NCBI RefSeq assembly: GCF_000176915.2 | Contig: NC_014844.1 | Coordinates: 3,472,001 to 3,536,000, forward strand | DNA from: Pseudodesulfovibrio aespoeensis Aspo-2 | Lineage (GTDB): Bacteria > Desulfobacterota > Desulfovibrionia > Desulfovibrionales > Desulfovibrionaceae | DNA: 64,000 nucleotides | Reading direction: 5' to 3' | Shown here: positions 48,627 to 59,600 of the stretch, piece by piece | Layout: each line of letters starts with the position of its first letter | How positions within the stretch are numbered: position 1 is the first letter of the stretch | Program-made: the position numbers and the translations under genes | The notes under the pieces: model-generated | Told to the model about the DNA's origin: nothing | The model's database searches: none | Seen by the model: only the letters and a program-made list of their open reading frames with translations

Positions 48627-51600
48627 TCCGCCTCATCTCCGGCAGCCACCGGCCTTTGGCCGGAAGACCCTGATCCGCCCAGGCGCAGGAGCATGGCGTC
48701 CAGGGCCCTGAGGTAGCCGGGGTAGCGCATGAGGTAGAAGGACAGGGCGCGCGAGAAATTCTTGCCCACCATGCCATCCACGAAGAGCTGCGACACGTCG
48801 CGCTCGCGCATGAGCACGTGCTGGGACACGAAGAAGATGCGCCGCTCCTCGGGCTTCATCTCGCGCAGGAGAGCCTTGAGCGCCGTGGCCGCGCGCGGCT
48901 GGTACATCCAGAAGGTCAGCAGGTCCAGGGCGTTGAGCATGACCGCCTTGTCCAGCTCCTCCTTGATGCCGCGCCGCGCCTCCAGCTCGCGCACCTCGCG
49001 CACAAAGGTTCCGGGATCGGCCATCATGCGCTGCATGTCGCGCTCCGGGAAGAGTCCCTCCAGCCGGGCATACACGGACAGCACCTGGGCGATCTTGCCC
49101 CGGTAGTCCCAGACGCGCATGTGGACATTGGCCCCCCGGTCGACCAGCCCCTCTATGGCGCCGCCCACGCAGTCGGAGGCCAGCTTGGAGATGACTGCGG
49201 CCCACTGTTGCAGCACCGGATCGACCGCTGCCACGCCAAACGAGGCCAGCAGCCCGCCCGCGGCCCAGTTGAAGCCCACGGCCAGGGGGATGGACAGGGC
49301 GCTGCGGAAAAGGTTCCAGAAGGCCGCCTTGCCGGGCAGCCCCCGGAAGACGTTGTGGCTGAAGATATAGAGGCCGTTGGTCACCCCCATGACTGCGTAG
49401 AGCAGGACCGGATTGGTGGCCGTGGTGATCCCGAATCCCGCGTCGAGCAGCACGGACTTGCACAGCCAGTCCAGCAGCGGCACGGAAAATCCCGTGAACA
49501 TGAGCGAGTCCGCGATGCGGCTCCAGTTGACATACTGGTGCCAGCGCAGCAGCGACAGGCTGCCGAAACCGCCCCCGCCCATGACCGACTGGATGACGTT
49601 GCGCCCGGCAGTGATGCCCAGCCAGATGAAAGCCCCGAAGTAGGCCAGCAGCCACCAGTCCTGGGATAAGGAAAAGGTCAGGAAGGCGGGGATGAACCCC
49701 ACCAGCACCTTGAGCCAGTTGCGCAGCGTGGTGTTGAGGTAGAAGGGCGTGAGACGTTCGGCCCGCTCCCGGACCGCCTCGCCGGACAGGGTCAGGTCGT
49801 TGGACGGGTCCACCTGTCCGCCGAGCATGACCAGGTTGCCGCACCGGCCCGGCGTGACACGGGTGTGCTCCGAGAGGTAGTCCACCTCGCGGCTGCGCAC
49901 CAGCCGCCGCAGCAGGGGCACGCGGCCCAGCACCGTGATCGCGGCCCGGCCCAGGGGCGTGACCGCGCTCCTGGGGGTGTAGGTGTGCCGCTCGCGCACG
50001 GTGGTGGCCACGGGCAGGCACAGGGACCGGAAACCGCGCGCGCGATGCAGCAAGGCCCTGACAGCCCGGACTGGCAGGGTTTCTAGAATGGCGAACCCCA
50101 TGCCGAAGTTGCGCGAGGAGTGCCCGGTGGACCCGCTGCCGATGCAGGTGTGCAGGTGGTTGTGGGCATACAGCCCGGCCAGGGTGTTGATGTCCGAGAG
50201 GATCTCCCGGAGCTTGACCGCCTCGTCGCTCTCGGCCTTGCAGTCCATCTCGCCCAGGCAGAGCTGGTCGATGTTGTCGAGGATGATGCGCTTGAGGGCC
50301 ACCACATCGCCGGAGTTGAGAGCCTCGCGCAGCTCGCCCAGGGCCTTGCCGTCGCGGAACCGGTTGTCCACCAGATCGCGCAGGCTGAACAACTCCAGAT
50401 GGTTGATGAGCCCCCGGCAGTCGTAAAGCAGCTCGATCACGTCGGCCTGGGTCAGGTCCACGGTGTTGAGCACGAACCGGTTGACCGAATGCAGCCCGCG
50501 CAGCCGGGTCATCAGTTCCAGAGGCGACAGGGTCAGGAGTTCGGGATCGTCCGTTGCGGGCAGCAGCGGGTTGGGCAGGCCGGGGTTGTCGCCGGGCAGC
50601 AGATAGCGCTGCACAAAGGTGTCGGCGTCCAGGGCGTCCAGGGCGTCCACCTGCATCTCGATGTCACGCCGGGTTTCGGGATCGGCGGTCTGGGCGAATT
50701 CCTGGCGCAGGACAGCCACGCGCTCGCGCATCAGCGGCAGGGCGGTCTTGTGGATGAATCCGCCAAGGTGAACCAACGAGGGCTGTCCAGAGCCAACGTA
50801 CCCATCGAAATCGGCCCGTTCCAGCCGGGGCAGGTCCAGGCCGAACTCGCGCATGATGGACGAACGGTGGTTGCGGTTGAAGGACTCCAGGACCGCATAG
50901 ACGTACCGGCGGCGGCACAGGGAGACCTCGCGGCCCTGGTCCATGAACGCGCGCACCGGCTCGGACTCCAGGAACCGGAGGTAGTCGCCGTCTTCGGTAA
51001 ACCCCTTGGGCTCCCAGATGATGTTCACGAACCGGTCGCGGTGCCGGGCGGCCAGCTCCACCCCCACATGGACCTCGACTCCCATGATCCGGGCCGATTC
51101 CAGCAACTCGCGGGCCACATCCGGCCTGACGAAGTTGTAGTGGACCACGGTCAGCCGCCGGATGCCCTTGATCCAGGCGTCCATGATCAGGTGCGTGGGC
51201 GATTTGCGCCCCTTGGTGTTGGCGTCGTGCACCCGGTCGTCAAAGGCGACCTGGTTCCACTCCTCAGGCATCTCCATGAGGTGGTATTTCCTGAGCTGGG
51301 CCAGGATGATGCGCGGCTTTCCCGTGGCGGCCACCCGAAACTCGTGGGCCAGCTTGAGCTGCTCCAGGCTGCCGCTTTTGGCGCGCACCAGCTCCTTCAT
51401 GATCTGGATGAGCACCCGGGCCGTGTTGCGGCGCATGGGGCCGGTGGGCGAGGTCAGCACCTCGTCGCGCAGGGCGCGCAGGGATTGCAGCCGCTCCCCG
51501 GCCCGGCCCGTCTCCAGCGAGCCAATGAGGCTGACCACGGCATAGGCGATGCGCAGATTGCCCGTGGAGGCCAGGGTCTTGATGCCGTGCGGATGCAGAT

Positions 51601-51724
51601 ACGGCTCAAGCAGCGTCTTGACGTCCCGTCCGGGGCGCTTCTCAGGGTCGAGCACGTCATTGACGATGCCGAGCAGCCGGTGGTCCGACGGATCGAAGAA
51701 GATGCGGGGAATGCGCGGGATCAT
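48623..51724 (-). CDS. Unrecognised 1033-residue protein with a central membrane region
   Basis: Not recognised. The N-terminal half (~1-640) is soluble and contains a segment (GIRRLTVVHYNFVRPDVARE, GVEVHVGVELAARHRDRFVN) resembling a PHP/amidohydrolase-like fold, and a distinctive AGLYAHNHLHTCIGSGSTGH motif near 510. Residues ~655-850 hold about five membrane helices (FIPAFLTFSLSQDWWLLAYF, IWLGITAGRNVIQSVMGGGG), and the last ~180 residues are helical. ATG 51724 has AAAAGGA upstream. It looks intact and is flanked by a terminator. A membrane-associated metal-dependent enzyme is a guess. Confidence 0.6.
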   Translation of the reverse strand: MIPRIPRIFFDPSDHRLLGIVNDVLDPEKRPGRDVKTLLEPYLHPHGIKTLASTGNLRIAYAVVSLIGSLETGRAGERLQSLRALRDEVLTSPTGPMRRNTARVLIQIMKELVRAKSGSLEQLKLAHEFRVAATGKPRIILAQLRKYHLMEMPEEWNQVAFDDRVHDANTKGRKSPTHLIMDAWIKGIRRLTVVHYNFVRPDVARELLESARIMGVEVHVGVELAARHRDRFVNIIWEPKGFTEDGDYLRFLESEPVRAFMDQGREVSLCRRRYVYAVLESFNRNHRSSIMREFGLDLPRLERADFDGYVGSGQPSLVHLGGFIHKTALPLMRERVAVLRQEFAQTADPETRRDIEMQVDALDALDADTFVQRYLLPGDNPGLPNPLLPATDDPELLTLSPLELMTRLRGLHSVNRFVLNTVDLTQADVIELLYDCRGLINHLELFSLRDLVDNRFRDGKALGELREALNSGDVVALKRIILDNIDQLCLGEMDCKAESDEAVKLREILSDINTLAGLYAHNHLHTCIGSGSTGHSSRNFGMGFAILETLPVRAVRALLHRARGFRSLCLPVATTVRERHTYTPRSAVTPLGRAAITVLGRVPLLRRLVRSREVDYLSEHTRVTPGRCGNLVMLGGQVDPSNDLTLSGEAVRERAERLTPFYLNTTLRNWLKVLVGFIPAFLTFSLSQDWWLLAYFGAFIWLGITAGRNVIQSVMGGGGFGSLSLLRWHQYVNWSRIADSLMFTGFSVPLLDWLCKSVLLDAGFGITTATNPVLLYAVMGVTNGLYIFSHNVFRGLPGKAAFWNLFRSALSIPLAVGFNWAAGGLLASFGVAAVDPVLQQWAAVISKLASDCVGGAIEGLVDRGANVHMRVWDYRGKIAQVLSVYARLEGLFPERDMQRMMADPGTFVREVRELEARRGIKEELDKAVMLNALDLLTFWMYQPRAATALKALLREMKPEERRIFFVSQHVLMRERDVSQLFVDGMVGKNFSRALSFYLMRYPGYLRALDAMLLRLGGSGSSGQRPVAAGDEAD

Positions 51725-51880
51725 GAATATCCTTTTCTCCCGGCGCGAGGCAAAGCGACCGGGCAGGCGTAACCTGATTGTCTAAATCTCGTTCTTCTTT
51801 TCACAATTCCAGTGATCCTGTTGCAATGTCAAGGAAAGGCTGCCGGAAACACAACGCCGCCACCCCGAGCCGCAAGACAG

Positions 51881-51916
51881 GGAAAGGGCCGGAACGAGTC
51901 GTTCCGGCCCCTTTCC
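51881..51916 (-). terminator. Terminator hairpin after the RND operon
   Basis: GGAAAGGGCCGGAAC pairs with GTTCCGGCCCCTTTCC (one bulge) around a short loop; the minus-strand tail is T-poor. It lies 26 bp past the RND gene stop and before the next gene on the same strand. Confidence 0.65.
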
Positions 51917-51941
51917 ATTGCCATGGGACAGCGGCCCGGAG

Positions 51942-54900
51942 CTACTCGATGCCGCGCCTGAAGAACCGGCGCAGCCGCTGCTGGGCCGAGTCGAGGTACA
52001 TGTAATAGACCGGGGTGAAGTAGAGGGTCAGGAGCTGCGAGACCACGAGCCCGCCGACCACGGCCAGGCCCAGCGGCCTGCGGGCCTCAGCGCCCGCGCC
52101 CATGCCCAGGGCAATGGGCAGGGTGCCCATGAGCGCGGCCATGGTGGTCATCATGATCGGCCTGAAGCGGATGAGCGCGCCCTCGCGGATGGCAGTGCGG
52201 GCGTCGGTGCCCGCCTTGCGCTGGGCCTCTACCGCGAAGTCGATCATCATGATGGCGTTCTTCTTGACGATGCCGATGAGCATGATGATGCCCACGAACC
52301 CGTAGATGTTGAGATCCACCCCGAAGACCATCAGGGTGGCCAGCGCGCCCACGCCCGCCGAGGGCAGGCCCGAGAGGATGGTCAGCGGGTGCAGGAAGCT
52401 CTCGTAAAGCACGCCCAGCACCAGATAGATGACCAGCACGGCCAGGGCCATGAGCGCCCACAGTCCGGTCATGGAGCTCTGGAAGGCCTGGGCCTCGCCC
52501 TGGAAGCTGGTGCTGACGGATGCGGGCACCAGCTCGCGCCCCAATGCCTCGACCTTGTCCACCGCCGTGCCCAGCGACACGCCGGGCCGCAGATTGAAGG
52601 AGACGGTGGCCGAGGGCAGCTGGCCGGAGTGGTTGATGGAGAGCGGTCCCACGCCCATCTTCCAGGTGGCCAGGGTTTCAAGGCGCACCAGCCTGCCGGA
52701 CTGGGAGCGCACCGAAAGCATGGCCAGGGCCGCGGGGTTGGCCTGATACTCCGGGGCCAGCTCCATGAGCACGTCATAGGTGTCGGTGGCCGCGTAGATG
52801 CTCGACACCTTGCGGTTGCCGAACGAGGTGGCCAGGGCATCCTCCACCTGATAGGCAGTGATGCCCAGGGCCGACGCCTTGTCGCGGTCGATGGTGATGT
52901 GCAGCTCCGGGTTGCTGAACTCCATGTCCGAGGTCACGTCCTGAAGCTCCGGGATGGCGCGCATGCGTTCTTCCACCTGGGCGGCCACACTGAACAGTTC
53001 CCCGGTGTTGGGGCTTTGCAGGGTGTACTGGTACTGCCCCTTGGAAGCGCGCCCGCCGATGCGAATGGGCGGCGGATTGCTGAGAAACACGCGGATGCCC
53101 GGCACCTGGGAGAGCTCGCGGCGCAACCGCTGGAGCACGGTGTCCGCGTCATCTGTCCGCTCGTCGCGCGGCTTGAGGCTGAGCATCAGCCGGCCCGAGT
53201 TGTTGCCCCGGTTCGGCCCGCCGCCGCCCACCACGGACATGTATCCGTCCACGGCCTCGTCCTTGCTCACGATCTCCATGAGCTGCTTCTGGCGCGCCAC
53301 CATGGTCTCAAAGGGCACGCCCTGCTCGGACTCGGTGGTGACCTGGAGCTGGCCGATATCCTCACTGGGCAAAAAGCCCTTGGGAATGACCTGGAACAGG
53401 TAGACCGTGGCCGCCAGCACAACAAACGAGAAGAGCATGGTCAGCCGGTGGTGGCGGATGGTCCAGTCCAGGGTGACGCGGTAGGTGTCGCGCATGGCGT
53501 CGAACCCGCGCTCAAAGGCGTTGTAGAGCCTGCCGTGGCGCTCGACCCGGTTGGGCCGCAGGATGAGGTTGCAGAGCATGGGCGTCAGCGTCAGCGAGAC
53601 AAACCCGGAAATGAGGATGGCCGCGCAGATGGTCACCGCGAACTCGTGGAAGAGCCGCCCCACGATGCCGCCCATGAAGAGCACGGGCAGGAAGACCGCG
53701 GCCAGGGAGATGGTCATGGAGACGATGGTGAAGGTGATCTCGCGCGAGCCGTCGAGCACGGCCTCCATCGGCGTCTTGCCCATCTCGGTGTGGCGGACGA
53801 TGTTTTCGAGCATGACGATGGCGTCGTCCACCACAAAGCCCACGGACAGGGTCAGGGCCATGAGCGAGATGTTGTTGAGGCTGAACCCGGCCAGATACAT
53901 GACCGCAAAGGTGCCGATGATCGACATGGGCAGGGCCAGACTCGGAATGACCGTGGCCGAAACGCGGCGCAGGAAGAGAAAGATGACCAGGATGACCAGA
54001 ATGACCGTGAGGGCCAGGGTGAACTTGACCTCGTGGACCGACTCCCTGATGGACTGGGAGCGGTCGTAGAGCACGTCGAGCGTGATGGCTGCGGGCAACT
54101 GGGCCTGGAACGCGGGCAGGAGCGCGCGCACGGCCTCGACCACCTCCACGGTGTTGGTGCCGGGCTGGCGCTGGACAGCCAGGACCATGCCCGGCGTGCC
54201 GTTGTACCAGTTGAGCCGCCGGGTCTCCTCCACGCTGTCGAGCACCTGGGCCACCTCGCCCAGGCGAACCGGGGAGCCGTTGCGCCAGGCAACCACCAGG
54301 GGCCGGTAGTCGTCCGCGCTCATGAGCTTGCCGCTGGAGCGGACCACGTATTCGCGCGCCGGTCCGGCCACAGTGCCCACCGGCAGGTTGACGTTGCCCT
54401 GGCGCACGGCCTCGGCCACCTCGTCCACGCCCAGCTCCTTGGAGGCCAGGGTTTCGGGGTCGAGCTGGATGCGGACCGCGAACTTCTTGGAACCGTAGAC
54501 CATGACCTGGGCCACGCCGCTGACCATGGAGATGCGCTGGGCCATGACGTTCTCGGCGTACTCGTTGACATCCGAGAGGCGCATGGTGGGCGAGGACAGG
54601 GCCAGGTAGAGAATGGGCGAGTCCGCCGGGTTGACCTTGCGGAAGCTGGGGGACTGGGTCATGTCGTTGGGCAGCTTGCGCAGGGCCGTGGTGATGGCCG
54701 ACTGCACGTCCAGGGCCGCGTCGTCGATGTTGCGTTCCAGGTCGAACTGCAAGGTGATGTTGGTGGACCCGAGGTTGCTGACCGAGGTCATGGAGTCGAG
54801 CCCGGCAATGGTGGAGAACTGCTTTTCCAGCGGGGTGGCCACGGACGAGGCCATGGTCTCCGGGTTGGCCCCGGCCAACTGGGCCTGCACCTGGATGGTG

Positions 54901-55028
54901 GGAAAGTCCACGCTGGGCAGGTCGCTGACCGGCAGGCGGAAATAGGCCATGACGCCGAAGATGAGAATCGAGGCCATGACCAGGGTGGTCATGACCGGGC
55001 GACGCACAAACAGGGCGGACAGGCTCAT
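51942..55028 (-). CDS. RND multidrug efflux permease (HAE1, MdtB/MdtC/AcrB-like)
   Basis: The 1028-residue protein has 12 helices and two large periplasmic loops. It starts MSLSALFVRRPVMTTLVMAS and carries the proton-relay pair in VGFVVDDAIVMLENIVRHTE (helix 4, two Asp), the conserved GGIVGRLFHEFAVTICAAIL and the closing IGIVKKNAIMMIDFAVEAQR. It overlaps the adaptor gene by ATGA. No outer-membrane factor (TolC type) is encoded in this window, so the pump borrows one. Confidence 0.94.
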   Translation of the reverse strand: MSLSALFVRRPVMTTLVMASILIFGVMAYFRLPVSDLPSVDFPTIQVQAQLAGANPETMASSVATPLEKQFSTIAGLDSMTSVSNLGSTNITLQFDLERNIDDAALDVQSAITTALRKLPNDMTQSPSFRKVNPADSPILYLALSSPTMRLSDVNEYAENVMAQRISMVSGVAQVMVYGSKKFAVRIQLDPETLASKELGVDEVAEAVRQGNVNLPVGTVAGPAREYVVRSSGKLMSADDYRPLVVAWRNGSPVRLGEVAQVLDSVEETRRLNWYNGTPGMVLAVQRQPGTNTVEVVEAVRALLPAFQAQLPAAITLDVLYDRSQSIRESVHEVKFTLALTVILVILVIFLFLRRVSATVIPSLALPMSIIGTFAVMYLAGFSLNNISLMALTLSVGFVVDDAIVMLENIVRHTEMGKTPMEAVLDGSREITFTIVSMTISLAAVFLPVLFMGGIVGRLFHEFAVTICAAILISGFVSLTLTPMLCNLILRPNRVERHGRLYNAFERGFDAMRDTYRVTLDWTIRHHRLTMLFSFVVLAATVYLFQVIPKGFLPSEDIGQLQVTTESEQGVPFETMVARQKQLMEIVSKDEAVDGYMSVVGGGGPNRGNNSGRLMLSLKPRDERTDDADTVLQRLRRELSQVPGIRVFLSNPPPIRIGGRASKGQYQYTLQSPNTGELFSVAAQVEERMRAIPELQDVTSDMEFSNPELHITIDRDKASALGITAYQVEDALATSFGNRKVSSIYAATDTYDVLMELAPEYQANPAALAMLSVRSQSGRLVRLETLATWKMGVGPLSINHSGQLPSATVSFNLRPGVSLGTAVDKVEALGRELVPASVSTSFQGEAQAFQSSMTGLWALMALAVLVIYLVLGVLYESFLHPLTILSGLPSAGVGALATLMVFGVDLNIYGFVGIIMLIGIVKKNAIMMIDFAVEAQRKAGTDARTAIREGALIRFRPIMMTTMAALMGTLPIALGMGAGAEARRPLGLAVVGGLVVSQLLTLYFTPVYYMYLDSAQQRLRRFFRRGIE

Positions 55029-56233
55029 TGGGCAGTCCCCTGGGCCTTTGCGGCGGGGGGCGCTGTGCCGGAAACCACTGCCGCGCCCATCGCATCGGGG
55101 CTGGCCTTCCTGATGGAGACCTTTGCTCCCGGAGCCAGGGAGACCTGACCGTCAAGGACCACCAGCTCCCCTTCCGCCACGCCCGCGCTGACCACGGTAC
55201 GCTCGCCCAGGATGTGCGCGGAGACCACGTCGCGCGCCTCGGCCACGCCTGCCGCCGGGTCTGAGGCATCTGGCCTGATCACATAGACATAGGACCCGCC
55301 AAGCCCCTGCATCACGGCCCTGGTGGGCAGCAGCAGGGCATCGTCGATGGTGCGCAGGGTCAGGTCCACCCGGGCGAACTGGCCGGGCCACAGCCGGTTG
55401 TCGTCGTTGTGGTAGGCGGCCAGCAGGCGGATGGTGCCGGTGGCCGTGTCCACCGCGTTGTCCACAGCGGCCAGCCGGGCGGTCACCGGACCGGTCTGGG
55501 ACCCGGAGGGGGTCACCTCCACGGACATCTCGCCCTGGGCCAGCCTGTCCATGACCTCGCCCAGAAACCGCTCTGGCAGGGCAAAGGAAATATTGATGGG
55601 CCGGATCTGGTTGATGACGCACAGGGTGCGGTCGTCGTTGGCCTTGATGACGTTGCCCTCGTTGACCTGGATGATGCCCACCCGGCCCGAGATGGGAGCA
55701 GTGATGGCCGCGTACTCGCGGTCCAGCCGGGACTGGGCCAGAGTGGCCTCGTTCAGGCGGATGGTATTCTCAAGGGCCGTGGCCTCGGCATAGGTGTCGT
55801 CGTACTGCTGCTGGGCGACCACGTTCATGTCGCGCAGGGTCGAGTAGCGGCGCAGGTTCTCGCGCGCCTTGACCAGATGGGCGCGGTCCCTGGCCAGCCG
55901 GGCCTCGGCCTCGAGCACGGCCAGATCGAACGAGCGCGGATCAATGCGAAAGAGCAAATCGCCCTTGCGCACGTCCTGTCCGTTGACCACCAGCTGCTCC
56001 TCAATGATGCCGCCCACCCGCGACTTGATCTCCACCGAGGCCAGCGGGACCACGTTGCCCACCGCGCCCAGGGTGTAGTCCACATCCTCGCGGACCACGG
56101 CCACCACGGTCACGGGCACGGATTTGTCGGCCTGGGGCGCCTTCTTGTCCGGGCCGCAGCCCGGCAGCACCGGCAGCAGGCACAGAAAACACAGCACAAC
56201 GAGACGCGAACGCACGCAAAGAATGTTTGTCAT
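55025..56233 (-). CDS. RND membrane fusion protein (HlyD/AcrA family lipoprotein)
   Basis: The 402-residue protein starts at ATG 56233 with a lipoprotein signal (VLCFLCLLPVLPGC, Cys ~26). It has the lipoyl/barrel-sandwich half (VEIKSRVGGIIEEQLVVNGQ), a coiled-coil hairpin at ~105-165, the second half AAITAPISGRVGIIQVNEGN and a beta-barrel region (VDLTLRTIDDALLLPTRAVM). It pairs with the RND permease downstream. The frame continues another 67 codons upstream without homology. Confidence 0.92.
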   Translation of the reverse strand: MTNILCVRSRLVVLCFLCLLPVLPGCGPDKKAPQADKSVPVTVVAVVREDVDYTLGAVGNVVPLASVEIKSRVGGIIEEQLVVNGQDVRKGDLLFRIDPRSFDLAVLEAEARLARDRAHLVKARENLRRYSTLRDMNVVAQQQYDDTYAEATALENTIRLNEATLAQSRLDREYAAITAPISGRVGIIQVNEGNVIKANDDRTLCVINQIRPINISFALPERFLGEVMDRLAQGEMSVEVTPSGSQTGPVTARLAAVDNAVDTATGTIRLLAAYHNDDNRLWPGQFARVDLTLRTIDDALLLPTRAVMQGLGGSYVYVIRPDASDPAAGVAEARDVVSAHILGERTVVSAGVAEGELVVLDGQVSLAPGAKVSIRKASPDAMGAAVVSGTAPPAAKAQGTAQ

Positions 56234-56671
56234 GCCAGTGGGTTCCAGGAACCGGCACCCAGGGCAGCCGGGTGACGGAGGACGCGCGGACAGGGGCCGC
56301 TGAACGAACAGGCGCGGGGACACAAATGCCCCAGACGCGAATCGGGACAGGACATGGGCTCGTCGCGCATGCGGCTCCTCATCTCTTGTGGCGGGGATAT
56401 GCCGACCCCGACGGGATCGACGCCTTGTTTTCACGGGGTGCTTTCACGGACAGTGGCGAAAGAGACACCCCGTGTCAAGACAGGCATTGCGCGGGTTTTG
56501 CCGACTCTGCGACCGCATCGTCCGAAACCCGACACGCTATCAAACAACCGCAAGGACGACCCGGCAACTCGCGACCCTGGCACAGCCGACCCGGCTGTGA
56601 TACGCCGTATTCAGGAACCAAAGAGGGGCAGAACACACACCCCGTCACATCGAGAAACACGGAGAAGCGCC
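56234..56671. other. Divergent intergenic region between the RND adaptor and alpha-2-macroglobulin genes
   Basis: I see no convincing gene in these 438 bp, although open frames overlap it. It contains the interrupted inverted repeat at 56432-56474 and should hold promoters for both directions. Confidence 0.5.
56432..56474. repeat. Interrupted inverted repeat upstream of the alpha-2-macroglobulin gene
   Basis: CACGGGGTG (56432-56440) pairs with CACCCCGTG (56466-56474), and CTTTC pairs with GAAAG further in. There is no T-run, so an operator or RNA hairpin is more likely than a terminator. Confidence 0.4.
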
Positions 56672-59600
56672 ATGAACGCCGCCAAGCTGAAGACCCTGGT
56701 CATCGCCGCCCTTGCCGTCATCGTCACTGTCCAGGCGGTCTGGATCGCCCGATCCCCATCCCTGCCCGGCGACGGGCAACTGGCGGTCAGCGAGCTGCGG
56801 GTCGGACCGGGCCGCTCCGGCATCGAGGTGGAGCTGAACGGCCCGGCAGACACCCAGGCCGTGCCCGCCGGGGAGGCGGCCACCCTCACCCCCCAGGCGG
56901 ACGGCGAGTGGACCTGGAGCAACCCCTACCTGCTCCGGTTCACGGCCCGCCAGATGCTGGCCGAGGACGCCGAATACACGGTGGAGCTGGCCCCGGCCCT
57001 GAAGCTGGCAGGAGAGCGCACCTTCACGGTCCGGACGGCCTCGTTTGCCGTGTCGTCCGTGGACCTGGCCGAGCGGGTGGGCGACGCGCCGGGCAGCGCG
57101 GTGATGGTGGCGGCCCTCAGCTTCACCGGGGCCGTGTCGCCGGAGGACGCCCTGGCCCATGTCCGGCTCGCGGACCAGAGTGACGGCAGCGAGGTGCCGC
57201 TTTCGGCCATGACCTCGTGGAGTTCGAGCTACCTGGAGCTGCGCTCCGACCCGGTAGCCAAGACCGTGGAAGGGCGCACCTATGTCCTGACCGTTTCGCG
57301 CGACCTGAAGATGGCCGGGTCCGCCCTGGCCCTGGGCCGCGACACCACGGCCTCCATCCCGGTGCGGCTCGACCCGGTCCTGGCCTATCGCGGGGCCGAT
57401 GCCTGGTCGTCGCCAACCGGCTCCGGCATCCGCCTGACCTTTTCCACGCCCATGGACGCCCGCCGGGCCGCGCCCTTTGTCACGGTCAAACCCGAAACCA
57501 GCCATTCCCTGTCCGCCGACGGCCCGATCCTGATCCTGTCCGGCGGGTTCGCGCCCGGCACCCGCTACACGGTCACCATCCGCCAGGGACTGACCGCGCC
57601 CGACGGCGCCCTGCTCGACAAGACCGAGTCCGCCGCCCTGACCGTGCCCGACGTGACGCCAAGCGCGGACTTCGTGGGCACGGGGCTGTTCCTGCCGCGC
57701 TCGGCCAGGGCCGGGCTGGTCCTGGAGGCGGTCAACACGGACCGCGTGGAACTGCGCGTGGACCGGGTCTACCCCAACAACCTCTTTGCCATGCTCAGCG
57801 AGTACGGCAGCCGCCTGTTCGAGGACCAGTGGGACTACTCCGGCGTGCCCTATACCTTGGGCGGGACCATCTTCGAGGCCACCCTGCGCACCGACGGCGA
57901 GCGCAACAAGCCCGTGCGCGTGCCGGTGCGGCTCGACTCCATCCGGGCAGGCGAGCGCGGCCTGTTCAAGGTCAGCGCGACCATTCCGGGCCAGTCGGGC
58001 GTCAAGCGGTGGCTCGCCCTGACCGACATCGGCCTGACAGCCAAGCAGGGCGCGGACGGCTTCCTGATCTGGACCGTGTCCAACACCTCCCTGGCCCCCC
58101 TGCCCGGCACCCGGCTGACCCTGATCAGCGACAAGAACCAGCGGCTGGGCACTGCCGTGGCCGACGAGCGCGGCGCAGCCAAAATCCCGCCAACCCCGGA
58201 CCGGGGCGCGGGCGCGCCCTTCATGATCCTGGCCGAGCGCGACGACGATTTCGCCTTTCTCCTGCTCTCGCGCTCGGCAGTGGACACCACCGGGCTCGAT
58301 GTCACGGGCGTGACCGCGCCCCAGTCAGGCCTGCGCGCCTATCTCTACGGCGAGCGCGACCTCTACCGGCCCGGCGAGACCGCACAGGGAGTGGCCGTCA
58401 TCCGCAAGGACGACCTGACCGCGCCCGCGCCCATGCCCCTGGTCCTGGTCCAACGCGATCCGCGTGGCCGCGAGGTGCGCAGGCTGCGGCTGGACAGCGG
58501 CGACACGGGGTTGGCTCCCTTTGCCCTGGACGTGGCCGATTACGCCCTGACTGGCGACCACACCCTGGAGCTGCTGGCGGGCGACACGGTCATCGGCTCG
58601 TCCCGGTTCAAGGTCGAGGAATTCATCCCGGACCGGATCGCGGCGGAGGTGACCACGGACACCACGGTATACGCGCCCGGCCAGGAGGTGCGGGCCGGGG
58701 TCACGGCCAGCTATCTTTTCGGCCCGCCAGCGGCCAACCTGCCGGTCACGGCCCGCGTCCTGCTCCGCGCGGCCCCGTTCACGGCCAAGGGATTTGAGGA
58801 GTACGTCTTCGGCGACCCGGACGCGGACTTTGCCCAGCAGGAGATATTCGAGCAGGAGGCAACCCTGGACGACGCGGGCAAGGCGTCCTTTGTCATCCCC
58901 ATGCCCGACGGCCTGGCCCCCCCGGCGGCCCTGGAGGCGATCATCCTGGGCCGGGTCAGCGAGACCGGCGGACGCGGGGTCACGGCCCGCAAGCGGGTGG
59001 TGGTCCACCCCCATCCCTATTACCTCGGCGTGCGCGCCCTGGACAAAAAAGGGTTTGCCCCGGCCAAGCCCGTGACCTTTGATTTCGTGGCCCTGACCCC
59101 GGACGGCGCACCTGCGGCCCACGGGCCGCTCTCGGCCCGGCTCTACCGCGACCGCTGGCGCACCGCTGTCCGGCTGACCCCGTCCGGCGGCTACCGCTAC
59201 GAATCGGTCAACGACCCGGAACTCATCTCCGAGCAAGTCGTGCCTGCTGGCACCGGCCCTGGCTCGGTCAGCTTCACCCCGCCTGACTACGGTAGTTACC
59301 GGATGCTTATCGACACTGTTGAGTCCCCGTCATCCGGGGCTTCCGGCGCATCGGGCGTGGCCACGTTCTTCTGCGGCGGCTGGGGCTACTCGCCCTGGGC
59401 CCTGGAGAACCCGGCCCGCATCGAGCTGGTCCTGGACAAGGACCACTACCAGCCCGGCGACAACGCGGTGGTCCAGATCCGGGCCCCCTTCCCCGGACGG
59501 CTGCTCATGGCCGTGGAGGGCGACACGGTCAGCGACACCCGGATCATCGACCTGACCGGCAATACCGGCGAGGCCGTGTTTCCGGTCAAACTGGCCTACG

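Noticed and set aside
51918-55148. 1076-codon plus-strand frame opposite the RND permease
   Set aside because: The minus strand encodes a complete RND pump with its proton-relay motif; the plus-strand product is a low-complexity His/Gly/Val-rich shadow.
56354-56671. N-terminal extension of the alpha-2-macroglobulin frame
   Set aside because: The extension has no homology or signal peptide, while ATG 56672 has a ribosome site and is followed directly by a membrane helix.
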